Source: Limimaricola sp027213785 (GTDB taxonomy: Bacteria; Pseudomonadota; Alphaproteobacteria; Rhodobacterales; Rhodobacteraceae). From it: a stretch of 64,000 bases of DNA. The translations under genes and the position numbers were made by a program. The notes beneath the pieces were generated by a model that saw only the letters and a program-made list of their open reading frames with translations, did not search any database and had not been told where the DNA came from. Shown here piece by piece: positions 16,876 to 25,423 of this stretch; the stretch's first letter is position 1, and every line of letters starts with the position of its first letter. The DNA is taken from NCBI RefSeq assembly GCF_050847355.1, contig NZ_CP193755.1, positions 1,922,001 through 1,986,000 on the forward strand, in the 5' to 3' direction.

Positions 16876-17531
16876 TGCGCCGCGCCGCTCTACTCCTCCT
16901 CGCGCTTGCGGCACCTCTGGCCGCCGCCGCCGCGCCCTTGCCGGTGCTGGTGGAGGAGCGCGCGCGCGACCATCTGGGGCCGCAGCTTCCCGAGCGGGCC
17001 GAGTTCGAGATCGGCTTTGCCGGCAGCCCGCCGAGCGAGGCGGCGCTGATCGCCGAGTTCTGGATGGACCCGGCCTCCGGGCGCTTCGTCGCCAACGCCA
17101 TCGACGATGTCGGCGGGCTGCACCGGGTCAGCGGCCTCGCCTCGGTGATGATCCCGCTGCCGGTGCCCAACCGCCGGCTGATGCCCGGCGACATCGTGTC
17201 CGCGGGCGACCTGACCGAGATGCGGCTGCCGCAGGCCCGACTCGGGCCCTATGCGGTGATCGACCCCGACGGCGTGATCGGCATGCAGGTGCGCCGGATG
17301 CTGCCCGAGGGCCGCCCGGTGATGGTGCAGTCGGTGATGCAGCCGCTGGTGATCGAACGCGGCGACGAGGTCAGCATCAGCTTCACCGACGGCGCGCTGC
17401 GGCTCAAGGCGCCCGGCCGGGCGCTGTCGGACGCGCATCGCGGTCAGGAAGTCCGTATCGTCAACACGTCAAGCAACACCACCCTCACCGGCATCGCCGC
17501 CGCCGAGGGCATCGTGGAGGTCTCCCGTTGA
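16875..17531 (+). CDS. flgA: Flagellar P-ring assembly chaperone FlgA
   Basis: FlgA is the periplasmic chaperone that helps FlgI form the P-ring. The 218-residue product starts with a signal peptide (MRRAALLLLALAAPLAAAA). It has the SAF-type domain, with PNRRLMPGDIVSAGDLTEMR and a C-terminal VRIVNTSSNTTLTGIA-like string before the final IVEVSR. I use the ATG at 16875, whose A is the last base of the flgG stop (TGATG); the GTG one codon earlier is an alternative. Its end overlaps the TTG of flgH. Confidence 0.92.
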   Translation: MRRAALLLLALAAPLAAAAAPLPVLVEERARDHLGPQLPERAEFEIGFAGSPPSEAALIAEFWMDPASGRFVANAIDDVGGLHRVSGLASVMIPLPVPNRRLMPGDIVSAGDLTEMRLPQARLGPYAVIDPDGVIGMQVRRMLPEGRPVMVQSVMQPLVIERGDEVSISFTDGALRLKAPGRALSDAHRGQEVRIVNTSSNTTLTGIAAAEGIVEVSR

Positions 17532-18304
17532 GCCGCACCCATCTGCGTCCCCTGCCCGTCCTGTTGCTGGGGGCGGCGCTCGTCTCCGGCTGCGGCGGGG
17601 TGCGCGACCGCTTCGACCGTGATCCGCAGACCACTGCGATCGCCGTGAACCCGCTCACCGTGCCCGAGGCGGCCTCGGTTTCGGTGCCGATGCCACCCCC
17701 GGCGCCCCCGCGCGTCTACCAGCGCGCCGAGGCGGCCTCGCTGTGGGAACGCGGCGGCTCGGGCGGCTTCTTCGCCGACCAGAGGGCGAGCCAGGTGGGC
17801 GACATCCTTACCGTCGACATCCGCATCGACGACCGCGCGCAGCTCCGGAACGCCGGGCAGCGCTCGCGCGACGGCCAGAGCACGATCGCCTTCCCGACGC
17901 TGTTCGGCTACGGCACCCAGATCGACAAGATCCTCCCGGGCGTCGGCCCCGAGGACCTGCCGCAGGGCGACATCGTCGATATCGGCTCGACCACCGACGT
18001 GTCGGGCTCGGGCTCGATCACCCGCAACGAATCGATCGAGCTGAAGGTGGCGGCGCTGGTGGTGCAGATGCTGCCCAACGGCAACCTCGTCATCGCCGGG
18101 CGGCAGGAGGTCAAGGTGAACCAGGAACTGCGCGAACTGCGGGTCGCGGGGATCATCCGGCCGCAGGACATCCAGATGGACAACACCATCCCCTACGAGA
18201 AGATCGCCGAGGCGCGCATCACCTATGGCGGGCGCGGCCAGCTGTCGCGCACCCAGGAGCGCGGCTATGGCGAGGATGCGATGGACATCATCTTGCCCTA
18301 CTGA
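17528..18304 (+). CDS. flgH: Flagellar L-ring lipoprotein FlgH
   Basis: FlgH forms the outer-membrane L-ring. The 258-residue product has a lipoprotein signal with the lipobox LVSGC (Cys22), a Pro-rich linker, then the FlgH core: LWERGGSGGFFADQRASQVG, GDILTVDIRIDDRAQ, and the C-terminal EDAMDIILPY. The start is a TTG at 17528 overlapping the flgA stop as TTGA. No ATG gives a complete lipoprotein signal, so the rare start seems correct and points to coupling with flgA. Confidence 0.94.
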   Translation: MSRTHLRPLPVLLLGAALVSGCGGVRDRFDRDPQTTAIAVNPLTVPEAASVSVPMPPPAPPRVYQRAEAASLWERGGSGGFFADQRASQVGDILTVDIRIDDRAQLRNAGQRSRDGQSTIAFPTLFGYGTQIDKILPGVGPEDLPQGDIVDIGSTTDVSGSGSITRNESIELKVAALVVQMLPNGNLVIAGRQEVKVNQELRELRVAGIIRPQDIQMDNTIPYEKIAEARITYGGRGQLSRTQERGYGEDAMDIILPY

Positions 18305-18366
18305 GGCGCAATCACCGCCACGATACCGGGCGACAAGGGACCGAACGCAACGCACGCGATGGTCCG

Positions 18367-18990
18367 ATGAAATCCACGATCCTGATGATCTCCGTGCCGC
18401 TGGCCTGCCTCGTGGGCGGCTACGGCGCGGGGATGTTCCTCGTCCCCGCCCAGACCCTCGTGGCCTCGGCCGAGCCGACGACGCTCACCGATGCCGCGCC
18501 CGGCCGCCCCGGCGATCACGAGGCGCTGGGCATCCCGCCCGCCCCCGTCGATCCCGAGGCCGGCGCCCATGCGGAAGAGACCTCCAAGGCCGATCATGCG
18601 GAGCCCGAGGCCGAGGCCGTGCCGCTCCTGGAGATCGGCCGGCTGACCGTGCCGGTGCTGAAGCCGCGCAGCATCACCTATGTGGTCGCCGACATCGCGC
18701 TGGCGATGCCCGAGGCGGCGCTGGTGGCGAAGGTCGAGGAGACCCCCGAGACCATGCTGAGGATGCGCGACGCGGTCCTCGCGTCCCTCACCGAGGCGGC
18801 CGCGACGCCAGCCATGGCGGGGCCCGCGATCGACACCGAAGCGCTGTCAAAGCGCGTGCTGGCCGATCTCAAGGCGATCGGCATGCCGGTCGAGGAGGTG
18901 CTGTTCCCCAACATGTTCAAGCAGGACGTGGCGCGGCAGGACATCCCGCGCGCCGAAACCCTGCCCGCCACGGCGCAGGTCACGCATTGA
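18367..18990 (+). CDS. FliL-like flagellar basal-body protein (tentative)
   Basis: A 207-residue protein with one N-terminal membrane anchor (residues 4-24, TILMISVPLACLVGGYGAG), an acidic Ala/Glu/Pro linker, and a C-terminal periplasmic domain (VLKPRSITYVVADIALAMPE, TMLRMRDAVLASLTEA, LSKRVLADLKAIGMPVEEVL). This is the layout of FliL, which surrounds the stator at the MS ring, and the RMRDAVLASL helix resembles the FliL core, though the family is divergent. It lies 62 bp after flgH as last gene of that operon and is followed by a strong hairpin. A second FliL could exist upstream of fliF, outside the window. Confidence 0.5.
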   Translation: MKSTILMISVPLACLVGGYGAGMFLVPAQTLVASAEPTTLTDAAPGRPGDHEALGIPPAPVDPEAGAHAEETSKADHAEPEAEAVPLLEIGRLTVPVLKPRSITYVVADIALAMPEAALVAKVEETPETMLRMRDAVLASLTEAAATPAMAGPAIDTEALSKRVLADLKAIGMPVEEVLFPNMFKQDVARQDIPRAETLPATAQVTH

Positions 18991-18998
18991 GACCGCTC

Positions 18999-19024
18999 CC
19001 CGAGCGGCCCTCGGGCCGCTCGGG
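18999..19024. terminator. Bidirectional hairpin terminator between the fliL-like gene and flgD
   Basis: An 11-bp perfect stem (CCCGAGCGGCC / GGCCGCTCGGG) with a CTCG loop lies 8 bp after the fliL-like stop and about 18 bp from the end of the convergent flgD. Confidence 0.8.
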
Positions 19025-19042
19025 TAAACCCGATCCGAAGTA

Positions 19043-19711
19043 TTACTGAACGCTGATCAGGCTGTCGGGAGAGATTTCCGCCCCGGTGTCGAGCTCGAGG
19101 ATCGGCCAGCCATCGCGGAATGCCACGCGCTCGACCTGGCCGCTTGCATAGGTGGTGTGAAACACCGACTCCTCCTCGGCATCGAGCGCGACGATCTCGA
19201 CTTGGAAGGTGCCAGCGGGCACCGGCAGCCCGTCGGGATCGCGCCCGTCCCAGACAACCTCGTGCCGCACCCCGTTGACGGCGGGCAGACCGTCGATCCG
19301 GCGCAGCTCGGTCCCGTCCTCGCCGAGGATGCGGGCGGAGACCTGCGTGGCCTCGCCGCTGAGCTGGTAGGAGAACCGCGCCTCGCCGTCGCGCAGGGTG
19401 ATCAGGTCGCTCGGCGCCAGAACCTCGCGCCCGAGCAGCATGATGTCGCTGCGGGTACCGCTGTCACCGAGTTGGGTCTCGATCCGCTCCAGCGTCTCGT
19501 TCGTGGTGATCGACTGCTCGACCTGCGTCAGCTGCGCGAGCTGCGACACGAAGGCGGTGGAGTCCATCGGCTCCAGCGGGTCCTGGTTCGACACCTGCGC
19601 GATCAGCAGCGTCAGGAAGCTCTGGTAGTCGGTGTTGAGCTTCTCGCGCGAGGTCGTGGCCTTCGTGGACGCGCTCGCGCTCGCGGCGTTGATCGGGGAC
19701 AGCGTTTCCAT
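19043..19711 (-). CDS. flgD: Flagellar hook capping protein FlgD
   Basis: FlgD is the cap under which hook subunits assemble. The 222-residue product has the conserved N-terminal segment LNTDYQSFLTLLIAQVSNQD then PLEPMDSTAFVSQLAQLTQV, and a C-terminal FlgD Ig/tudor-like part (VVWDGRDPDGLPVPAGTFQV). It lies 16 bp after fliK, its usual partner in setting hook length, at the end of the motB-unknown-fliK-flgD operon. Confidence 0.94.
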   Translation of the reverse strand: METLSPINAASASASTKATTSREKLNTDYQSFLTLLIAQVSNQDPLEPMDSTAFVSQLAQLTQVEQSITTNETLERIETQLGDSGTRSDIMLLGREVLAPSDLITLRDGEARFSYQLSGEATQVSARILGEDGTELRRIDGLPAVNGVRHEVVWDGRDPDGLPVPAGTFQVEIVALDAEEESVFHTTYASGQVERVAFRDGWPILELDTGAEISPDSLISVQ

Positions 19712-19727
19712 GGCGGGCTCCGGAGAT

Positions 19728-21413
19728 TCAGGTCAACATGTCGAGGCGGCCTGCGCCGCCTGCGGATGGCGTGGCGGGACCCGCGACGGGCTCGGCCTCG
19801 GCATCGTTCTCGATCGCCGGAATAGCCGTCGGGCGGCCATCGCCGCGATCCCCGCCGTTGCCGCGATCGAAGGATTCGAAGCTGAGCTGGCTCTCGTCGA
19901 AACCGGCCCCCTCATTGCCCAACAGCGCGGCAAGGCCTTCGCGGTCGCCGCGCAGTGCCTGCAGGACGCCCTGGTTCTCGGCGCGGATCACGACGCGGAG
20001 TTGCCCGTCCTCCTGGGTGAGGTCGATCTCGATCTCGCCGATCCCGCCGGGCGTCAGCGAGATCCGCGTCACGCCGTCGTTCAGGGTGGCATTCCGGATC
20101 TGGCTCGCGACCGCGCGCGAGAAGCCGCTCGCCAGTTGCGGTGCGGCCGGCGGCGGCGGCGGTGGAGCCTGAGGCTCCATCGGGGCGCGCGACGCGACAC
20201 CGGCATCCAGCGTTCTGGGGGCCGGCTGCGCCGCCTCAACGGTGGTCGGCTCGCGGAGTGTCGGCTCGGCCCCTTCCGGTCCGATCTTCGCCTGCTGCGC
20301 CAGGGCCTCGCCGAGCAGGGCCGCGAAGCCACGCCGCGACGGTGTTGCGGCCTCGACGGTCGCCAAGGGTTCGGCGTCATGCCCCGCCGCTTCGGTGGCG
20401 TCCGGGGCCGAAGCGACCTGGTCGCCCTGCGCTGCCACGCGCGGGCCGGGAATGCCGCGCGCCGGGGCGGGGCCGGCTGTCGGGACCGCCTGCCGGGAAG
20501 GCGCGGCGGGCATGGTCGGCTGCCCGTTTGCGAGGGGCGCAATGGCTGTCGCCTGAACCGTCTGCATCGCGGCTTGGCCAGCCTGCGCGGGCAGTTGCTC
20601 CGCGGGGAGCGTCACCTGCCCCATGCTTACGGCCTGGGTCGAAGGCATGGCGATTTGCCCGCCCGGCGTGGCACCGATCCGCATCTGTTGCGGCATCGCG
20701 GTCTCCGCGCCTGCCGAAGCGGCGGTCGGCCCCATTCGCGCATCGCCAGCCAAGGTCGCATCGGTGGGGCGCAGAGAGACGTGACCCGTCTCGACGAAGG
20801 GTGATACCGGCACTGGCGTGGATGGGGCTGGCGCGGATGGGACTGGCGCGGCGGACCGGACCGACGCCTGTGCGGCGGCCGCACCTGCAACCTGATTCCA
20901 CCCTTCGGCACCGAACGTGGTAGCCGGGACGGCCGACCATGCGGGCAAAGTGGTCGCGAGATCACCCATGGGTTTGCCGGACAGCTCGGACAGGATGACC
21001 GACAGCCCGGTGATCATGTCGTCAGAGGCAACAACCATGTCTTCGGCACCGGAGAGCTCGTCGAGGCGTGCCGAGATGTCGGTGCCATGCGCCGCGTCGA
21101 AATCCGCGAACAGGTCGCGCAGCGCTGCACCCGTCTCCGAGAGGCTGGCCGCGCGTGCGACGGGGTCCTCGCCCGCCTCGCCAAGCGATGCCGCCCCCTT
21201 CTCCATCAGCTTCGCCGCCGCTTCGAACAGCCGCTCATATGGCGGCGCCGAAGGCGGGGCGGCCGGGCGCGATGGCGCGCCCGTGTCGCGGCTCGACGCG
21301 AGCATCGCCTCGAAGGCGCCGGGATCGCCCGCCGTGCCACGCCGCATCGCCGCGCCATGCGCCGTCCCCGAGGAGGCTGCGTTCTGCGTCAGGGGGGTCG
21401 GAAACAGGGCCAT
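19728..21413 (-). CDS. fliK: Flagellar hook-length control protein FliK
   Basis: FliK is the exported ruler that switches export from hook to filament substrates. The 561-residue product has a long low-complexity middle rich in Ala, Pro, Gln, Met and Thr (about residues 160-420), typical of the ruler part, and a conserved C-terminal domain: ISLTPGGIGEIEIDLTQEDG, LRVVIRAENQGVLQALRGD, REGLAALL. It lies between an unknown cytosolic protein and flgD. The rhizobial homologue was first called MotD and also sits behind motB, which matches this order. Confidence 0.9.
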   Translation of the reverse strand: MALFPTPLTQNAASSGTAHGAAMRRGTAGDPGAFEAMLASSRDTGAPSRPAAPPSAPPYERLFEAAAKLMEKGAASLGEAGEDPVARAASLSETGAALRDLFADFDAAHGTDISARLDELSGAEDMVVASDDMITGLSVILSELSGKPMGDLATTLPAWSAVPATTFGAEGWNQVAGAAAAQASVRSAAPVPSAPAPSTPVPVSPFVETGHVSLRPTDATLAGDARMGPTAASAGAETAMPQQMRIGATPGGQIAMPSTQAVSMGQVTLPAEQLPAQAGQAAMQTVQATAIAPLANGQPTMPAAPSRQAVPTAGPAPARGIPGPRVAAQGDQVASAPDATEAAGHDAEPLATVEAATPSRRGFAALLGEALAQQAKIGPEGAEPTLREPTTVEAAQPAPRTLDAGVASRAPMEPQAPPPPPPAAPQLASGFSRAVASQIRNATLNDGVTRISLTPGGIGEIEIDLTQEDGQLRVVIRAENQGVLQALRGDREGLAALLGNEGAGFDESQLSFESFDRGNGGDRGDGRPTAIPAIENDAEAEPVAGPATPSAGGAGRLDMLT

Positions 21414-21421
21414 GGGGGTCG

Positions 21422-22189
21422 TCAGCTATCGCCCGCGGCCTGATCCTGCGCCGCCGTCGCGCGGCCCAGCACGGCGCCGATGCGGGTGCCGATCGCGCGC
21501 AGCCAGTCATCATGGCTGCGGGCGCCATGTGCGAAACCGATCAGATCCGGCACCGCCAGTTCGATGGCTGGCGCGCTGAAGCTGGCATCGAGCGCGCCAA
21601 GATAGTCACGCAGCCGCGGGCTGGCCAGAAAGAGCGGTCCGCCGAGCAGCATGTCGGGTTCCGAGCCCCGCACCGCGCCACCGGTCCAGAAGCTGGCCAG
21701 CACCGCCGCGAGCCCGGCCCGGAACGGCGCCGCCACGAGGCCGAGGCGCTGCATCCGCGGGCTGGCCGCGAACGCGTCATAGGCCTGCGCCAGTAGGTAG
21801 AGCGCATCGGTCTCCTGCTCGACCGGGAACACGCCGCGCTGCACCGCGTCGACCAGCAGCTCGCCGACCAGCCGGCCGGCGAGCTGCGAGCGCGCGGCAT
21901 CGCCCGCGCCCGGCCGCAGCGCGGCCCGATCGAGGATCACCACCAGCGCGCCGTAGGGCGCGACGAGCTCAAGCTCTTCCTCGATGACGTCGCCGAGCGC
22001 GAGGGCCGGCATCAGCTCGGCCTGCTCGGACATCACCTGCCCGCCAAGCCCGTCGCCCCGCTGCAGGGCCACGCGCCGCATCGGCAGCATCGCATCGAGA
22101 ATGAGGCCGAAACGGGCCTCGGTGTCACTGTCGCCCGCGCAGGCGACATCGCCCCGCCAGATGGCTTCGAGAAGGTCACTGCTCTGCAT
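21422..22189 (-). CDS. Unknown cytosolic protein between motB and fliK
   Basis: A 255-residue protein (start MQSSDLLEAIWRGD, ATG at 22189) with no signal peptide and no membrane segment. It is Ala/Leu-rich and probably all helical. Recognisable strings are AELMPALALGDVIEEELELV, QTDALYLLAQAYDAF-like helices and HGARSHDDWLRAIGTRIGAV. I do not recognise the family. It starts about 230 bp after motB and ends 8 bp before fliK, so it is cotranscribed with fliK and flgD. In rhizobia this slot holds motC, but MotC is secreted and this protein is not, so equivalence is unlikely. The longer frame to 22345 has poor composition and lacks a ribosome site. Confidence 0.65.
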   Translation of the reverse strand: MQSSDLLEAIWRGDVACAGDSDTEARFGLILDAMLPMRRVALQRGDGLGGQVMSEQAELMPALALGDVIEEELELVAPYGALVVILDRAALRPGAGDAARSQLAGRLVGELLVDAVQRGVFPVEQETDALYLLAQAYDAFAASPRMQRLGLVAAPFRAGLAAVLASFWTGGAVRGSEPDMLLGGPLFLASPRLRDYLGALDASFSAPAIELAVPDLIGFAHGARSHDDWLRAIGTRIGAVLGRATAAQDQAAGDS

Positions 22190-22416
22190 CGATCCGCCCT
22201 GTTGTCCAGGTCTGGTAATTGCCCCGCCGAACGCCGCTTTGCGGTTCGTCCGACGCTTTTCGTCACCCCGACGCGGGCCTGTCCGCGCTGCCTTTCGGGG
22301 CATGTTCAGATTGATAGCAAATTGAGGCCGAATTGGGGCACCCATTTCGTCGCTGCCCCCTGAGCGCCATGATCGTGATCTTTATGCCGCAGCCATGTGG
22401 CGCGAAGGACTCGCGC
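22190..22416. other. 227-bp gap between motB and the unknown gene
   Basis: No gene is seen. The left part is Arg-rich in the shadow frame and GC-rich. The right part contains GAATTGGGGC (22330-22339), a string also found upstream of flagellin at 7485-7494, so a second promoter for the unknown-fliK-flgD genes may lie here. No clear hairpin terminator follows motB. Confidence 0.3.
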
Positions 22417-23400
22417 TCAGCGGGGCCGGCCGACGGCGGCGATGCCGGGCTCGGGGTATTCGAGCAGCAGCCCGATCCGCCTGTTTTGCGGGGCTTCGGG
22501 CCGGTCCGCATAGAGCGGGACCGTGTCGGCGAGGCCGGTGACCCGGCTGATCCGCTCGGCCGGAAACCCGCTGTCGATCAGCGCCCGGCGCGTGGCGTTC
22601 GCGCGGTCGGAGGACAACTCCCAGTTGCCATAGCCATCCTGACGCGCAAAGGGCAGCGAATCCGTGTGGCCGGTGATCGCCAGCGGCTGCGGCATGTCGC
22701 CGATCGTCTCGCTCACGATTTCGATCAGGGCCTGGGTCTGCGGCACGATCCGGGCCGACCCGGTGGCGAACATCGGGCGCTCCTCCTCGTCGAGAATCTG
22801 CACGAGCAGCCCCTCGGGCGTCCGGTCGAGCCGCAGATTGTCGCCGATATCCGACAGCGCCGGCGTCGCCGCGATCCGCTCGGCGATCTCGGCCTCGATG
22901 GCGTCGAGCTCCGCGTCGCGGCGCTCCACCCGTTCCTGCATCTCGGCGGCGGCCTGCGCCATCTGCCGCGTCTCGATCTCTTCGGCGCTGGGCGGCGCGG
23001 CCTCGGCGGGCAGGTATTCGACCACCACCTCGGGCGCCTTGTCGCGCAGTCGGCTGTCGAACACCTCGAGCGGGCTTTCCGTGCCGAAATCCGGCAGCTC
23101 CGGCGCATCGTTCGGAGGCACCCCGTCCGAGGCCGCCACGTCGCCCGCCATCTCGACGATCTGGCCGCTCAGCAGCCCCGCCGCGCCGCCGTCACTCACC
23201 GCCGACAGCGAGGGCGTGAAATATTCCGCCAGCCCTTCCAGCGTCTCTTCCTCGCTGGCGGCCAGGATCCACAGCAGCAGGAAGAACGCCATCATCGCCG
23301 TCATGAAGTCGGCATAGGCCACCTTCCAGCCACCGCCATGGTGGTCATGATGGCCGTCGTCCTCGACTTTCTTGATGATGATGGTCTGCCCGGCGGCCAT
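22417..23400 (-). CDS. motB: Flagellar stator protein MotB
   Basis: MotB anchors the stator to peptidoglycan and carries the proton-binding aspartate. The 327-residue product reads GGGWKVAYADFMTAMMAFFL, with Asp31 as the conserved ion-binding residue in a single membrane segment. A long linker with a charged helix follows, then an OmpA/MotB domain (LLVQILDEEERPMFATGSAR; ITGHTDSLPF; ELSSDRANATRRAL). The YADFMTAMMAFF string is that of proton-driven MotB. The ATG at 23400 has AGGAGGA six bases before it, while the upstream ATG at 23454 lacks one. Its partner motA is not adjacent but 2.1 kb away on the other strand. Confidence 0.95.
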   Translation of the reverse strand: MAAGQTIIIKKVEDDGHHDHHGGGWKVAYADFMTAMMAFFLLLWILAASEEETLEGLAEYFTPSLSAVSDGGAAGLLSGQIVEMAGDVAASDGVPPNDAPELPDFGTESPLEVFDSRLRDKAPEVVVEYLPAEAAPPSAEEIETRQMAQAAAEMQERVERRDAELDAIEAEIAERIAATPALSDIGDNLRLDRTPEGLLVQILDEEERPMFATGSARIVPQTQALIEIVSETIGDMPQPLAITGHTDSLPFARQDGYGNWELSSDRANATRRALIDSGFPAERISRVTGLADTVPLYADRPEAPQNRRIGLLLEYPEPGIAAVGRPR

Positions 23401-23507
23401 GCGCTGTCCTCCTGCCCGCGGCCCGTGGCGCGCGTTGCGATGACGCGGCGCCAATGGCGCGCCGCGTGGCTAATCCTGATATGGGGAAACGATAGGGCGG
23501 ACGTCGC

Positions 23508-23963
23508 TCAGCCGACGGATTCGCCGCTCTGGCGCTGCGCGTCGCGGCTGTAACGGCCGAAGCCGACCTTGCGGGCGTAATTCGCCTTGCGCTCTGAATA
23601 GCTCGGCGCGACCAGCGGCATCTCCTCGGGCAGGCCGAAGGCGGCGCGGTACTCGGCCTCGGTCATGCCATGCTCGGCGCCGAGATGCCGCTTGAGCATC
23701 TTGAACCCCTTGCCGCAGCACAAGCAGAACACCTTGTCCTGGGTCACCGCCCGCGAGACCGGGATGGCCGGGGTCATGGTCCCGGACCCGGCGGGCGAAG
23801 CTTCGGGCCGACCGCCATCGCCATTGGCATCCTCATCGAGGCCCAGCTCGTGGCTCAGCTTCGCGACGAGGGCCACGATATCGTCCGATCCCACATCCGG
23901 CCGCGCCGCATAGGAGGCCACGATGGCGCTCAGAAGCTCGGTTTTCGAATTCGATCTGGTCAT
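23508..23963 (-). CDS. MucR/Ros-family zinc-finger regulator
   Basis: A 151-residue protein of the MucR/Ros family, the bacterial C2H2-like zinc-finger regulators of alphaproteobacteria that bind AT-rich promoters of surface polysaccharide, motility and cell-cycle genes. The finger is intact: Cys80-x2-Cys83-x9-His93-x4-His98 within FCLCCGKGFKMLKRHLGAEH, then MTEAEYRAAFGLP. The N-terminal helical region (residues 1-45) is the usual oligomerisation part. The ATG at 23963 has GGGTGG in front; a longer frame to 24044 has poor composition. It lies between motB and a second MucR-like gene, so local control of motility is likely. Confidence 0.88.
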   Translation of the reverse strand: MTRSNSKTELLSAIVASYAARPDVGSDDIVALVAKLSHELGLDEDANGDGGRPEASPAGSGTMTPAIPVSRAVTQDKVFCLCCGKGFKMLKRHLGAEHGMTEAEYRAAFGLPEEMPLVAPSYSERKANYARKVGFGRYSRDAQRQSGESVG

Positions 23964-24069
23964 TTCCACCCTCTCTTTCAGGGAGCGCGCGCCGCTCGGC
24001 TCTGCCCGACAGTGGTCGCAGGTCGGTCCGCCGAAATGCAGCAAGTCGAATTCTTCGACGGGTCTTTCT

Positions 24070-24078
24070 CTATCCTTG
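24070..24078. repeat. Copy of shared 9-mer CTATCCTTG
   Basis: This lies in the gap before mucR. The same 9-mer occurs at 15216-15224 and 25424-25432, each in a gap between genes of the motility locus. It may be a regulator site. Confidence 0.35.
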
Positions 24079-24096
24079 CACGTGCCTCAAGAATAA

Positions 24097-24345
24097 TCAA
24101 CGACTCCCTGCATTCTTGGCGGTATGTCGCCGACACCGATAGTTCGGCGCCGCCATCGGGTATTCGGGCGGCAAACCCCAACGCGAGCGGTACTCCTCGG
24201 GGGTCAGGTGCAGGGTTTCGCGCAGGTGCCGGCGCAAGAGCACCAGCTTGCGCCCGGTTTCGAGGCAGATGATGTAATCGGGCGTCACGCTGGCCTCGAT
24301 CGGCACGGCCGGGCTTCGCTCGCCGCGCTCGGGCGCGGGACTCAC
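24097..24345 (-). CDS. Short MucR-like regulator with incomplete zinc finger
   Basis: An 82-residue MucR-like protein read from a GTG at 24345 that overlaps the stop of the upstream gene (GTGA). It lacks the N-terminal helical oligomerisation region of full MucR. The finger region is YIICLETGRKLVLLRRHLRE followed by LHLTPEEYRSRWGLPPEYPM. Cys27 and His40 are kept, but the second Cys is Thr30 and the last His is shifted by one (His46). Zinc-free Ros/MucR homologues are known in rhizobia, where the fold holds without metal. It could therefore still bind DNA, or act as a partner or antagonist of the neighbouring full MucR. Confidence 0.75.
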   Translation of the reverse strand: MSPAPERGERSPAVPIEASVTPDYIICLETGRKLVLLRRHLRETLHLTPEEYRSRWGLPPEYPMAAPNYRCRRHTAKNAGSR

Positions 24346-25394
24346 CGCGCTGCCTCGGATACGCCGGCCAGAGCCGCCAGCCCGGCCCGCGCCGGTTGCA
24401 GCGCGCCCGCCACCTCCTCGGAGACCGAGAAGGGGCTCCAGCTCACCATCAGCGAGCCGCCGACCAGCACCATGCCGGCCAGCACCAGCGCCGCGCGCAG
24501 CGGCCGGCCAAGGCTCCAGCCCTCCTCGACCTGCACCATCGGCGCCTCTGGCGGCGCCGCCAGAGCCGGCAGCAACGGCCGTACGAAGATCCCGCCCGCG
24601 GTGATCGACACCTGCGCGTTGTGGGTCTGGCGGCGGAACCGGGCGGCCCAGGCCTCGGGGAACTGCTCTTGCGGCATGTCGATCACCAGGGGTGTTCCGG
24701 GCTGCCAGTCCGCCAGCGCCCCGCGCGGCAGCACGAAGCAGCCGAAATCGACGCTGTGGCCGACATTGCCCACGGTCACCGGCATCTCGTTGCCCTGCGC
24801 CGCCTCCGGTTCGAGCGTCAGCCGCACCCGCGCGCCCTGCCCGTGCAGATGCGCCGAAACCAGCGCGCATTCGCGCCGCGCCGGATCGTCGGCGGCCTCG
24901 AACCCCTCGGGGAACAGCCGCGGCTCTGGCTCGGGCTGCGGCGCACGGCGGGCGCTGCGACGCTCGCTCACCTGCGGCAGGTCGCTCTCGATCTCCTCGG
25001 CGAAACGGCGCGCGTCGCGTCCGATCACCGCCTCGGGGTCGAGCCCTTCCTCGCGCGCGAAACGATAGTTGATCGCGTAATCCTGCGCGCTTTCGCTCAG
25101 CCCGTCGGTCGAGGCGGCGAGCGCCAGAAGCTGCTGCTCCTCCGAGAACCGCACCCGGCGCGAGGCAAATCCCTCGACCGGCGGCACCACGGCCAACGTC
25201 TCCGCCGCCTCGCCGAGGCTTTCGCGCAGAACCTCGAGCACGCGTCCCGCCTCGTCGCGGTGATGCACCATCAATTCGCAGCGTCCCGCACCGTCGAGCC
25301 GCACCATCAGCTGCATGCCTTCGGGCCAGTCGCGCATCACGCCGCGAAGGCTGTCCTCTTCGAGGAAATAGGCAAGTGTCTCGACGCTGCTCAT
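24342..25394 (-). CDS. Unknown protein with C-terminal membrane anchor in the motility locus
   Basis: A 350-residue protein I do not recognise. It starts MSSVETLAYFLEEDSLRGVM (ATG at 25394; an in-frame GTG lies four codons earlier). There is a charged cytosolic region with an ERRSARRAPQPEPEPR linker near residue 150, a beta-rich part (VTVGNVGHSVDFGCFVLP), and one hydrophobic segment near residues 305-325 (LRAALVLAGMVLVGGSLMVS). A tail of about 35 residues follows. It is divergent from motA across a 129-bp gap and translationally coupled to the short MucR-like gene. A role in motility regulation is inferred from this placement only. Confidence 0.6.
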   Translation of the reverse strand: MSSVETLAYFLEEDSLRGVMRDWPEGMQLMVRLDGAGRCELMVHHRDEAGRVLEVLRESLGEAAETLAVVPPVEGFASRRVRFSEEQQLLALAASTDGLSESAQDYAINYRFAREEGLDPEAVIGRDARRFAEEIESDLPQVSERRSARRAPQPEPEPRLFPEGFEAADDPARRECALVSAHLHGQGARVRLTLEPEAAQGNEMPVTVGNVGHSVDFGCFVLPRGALADWQPGTPLVIDMPQEQFPEAWAARFRRQTHNAQVSITAGGIFVRPLLPALAAPPEAPMVQVEEGWSLGRPLRAALVLAGMVLVGGSLMVSWSPFSVSEEVAGALQPARAGLAALAGVSEAAR

Positions 25395-25423
25395 TTCAAA
25401 CACCACTGCGGCAATCTTGGGAA

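Noticed and set aside
24088..24118. Inverted repeat CAAGAAT / ATTCTTG around the stop of the short mucR-like gene
   Set aside because: The arms are only 7 bp with a 17-base loop and no T-tract, so it is not convincing as a terminator.
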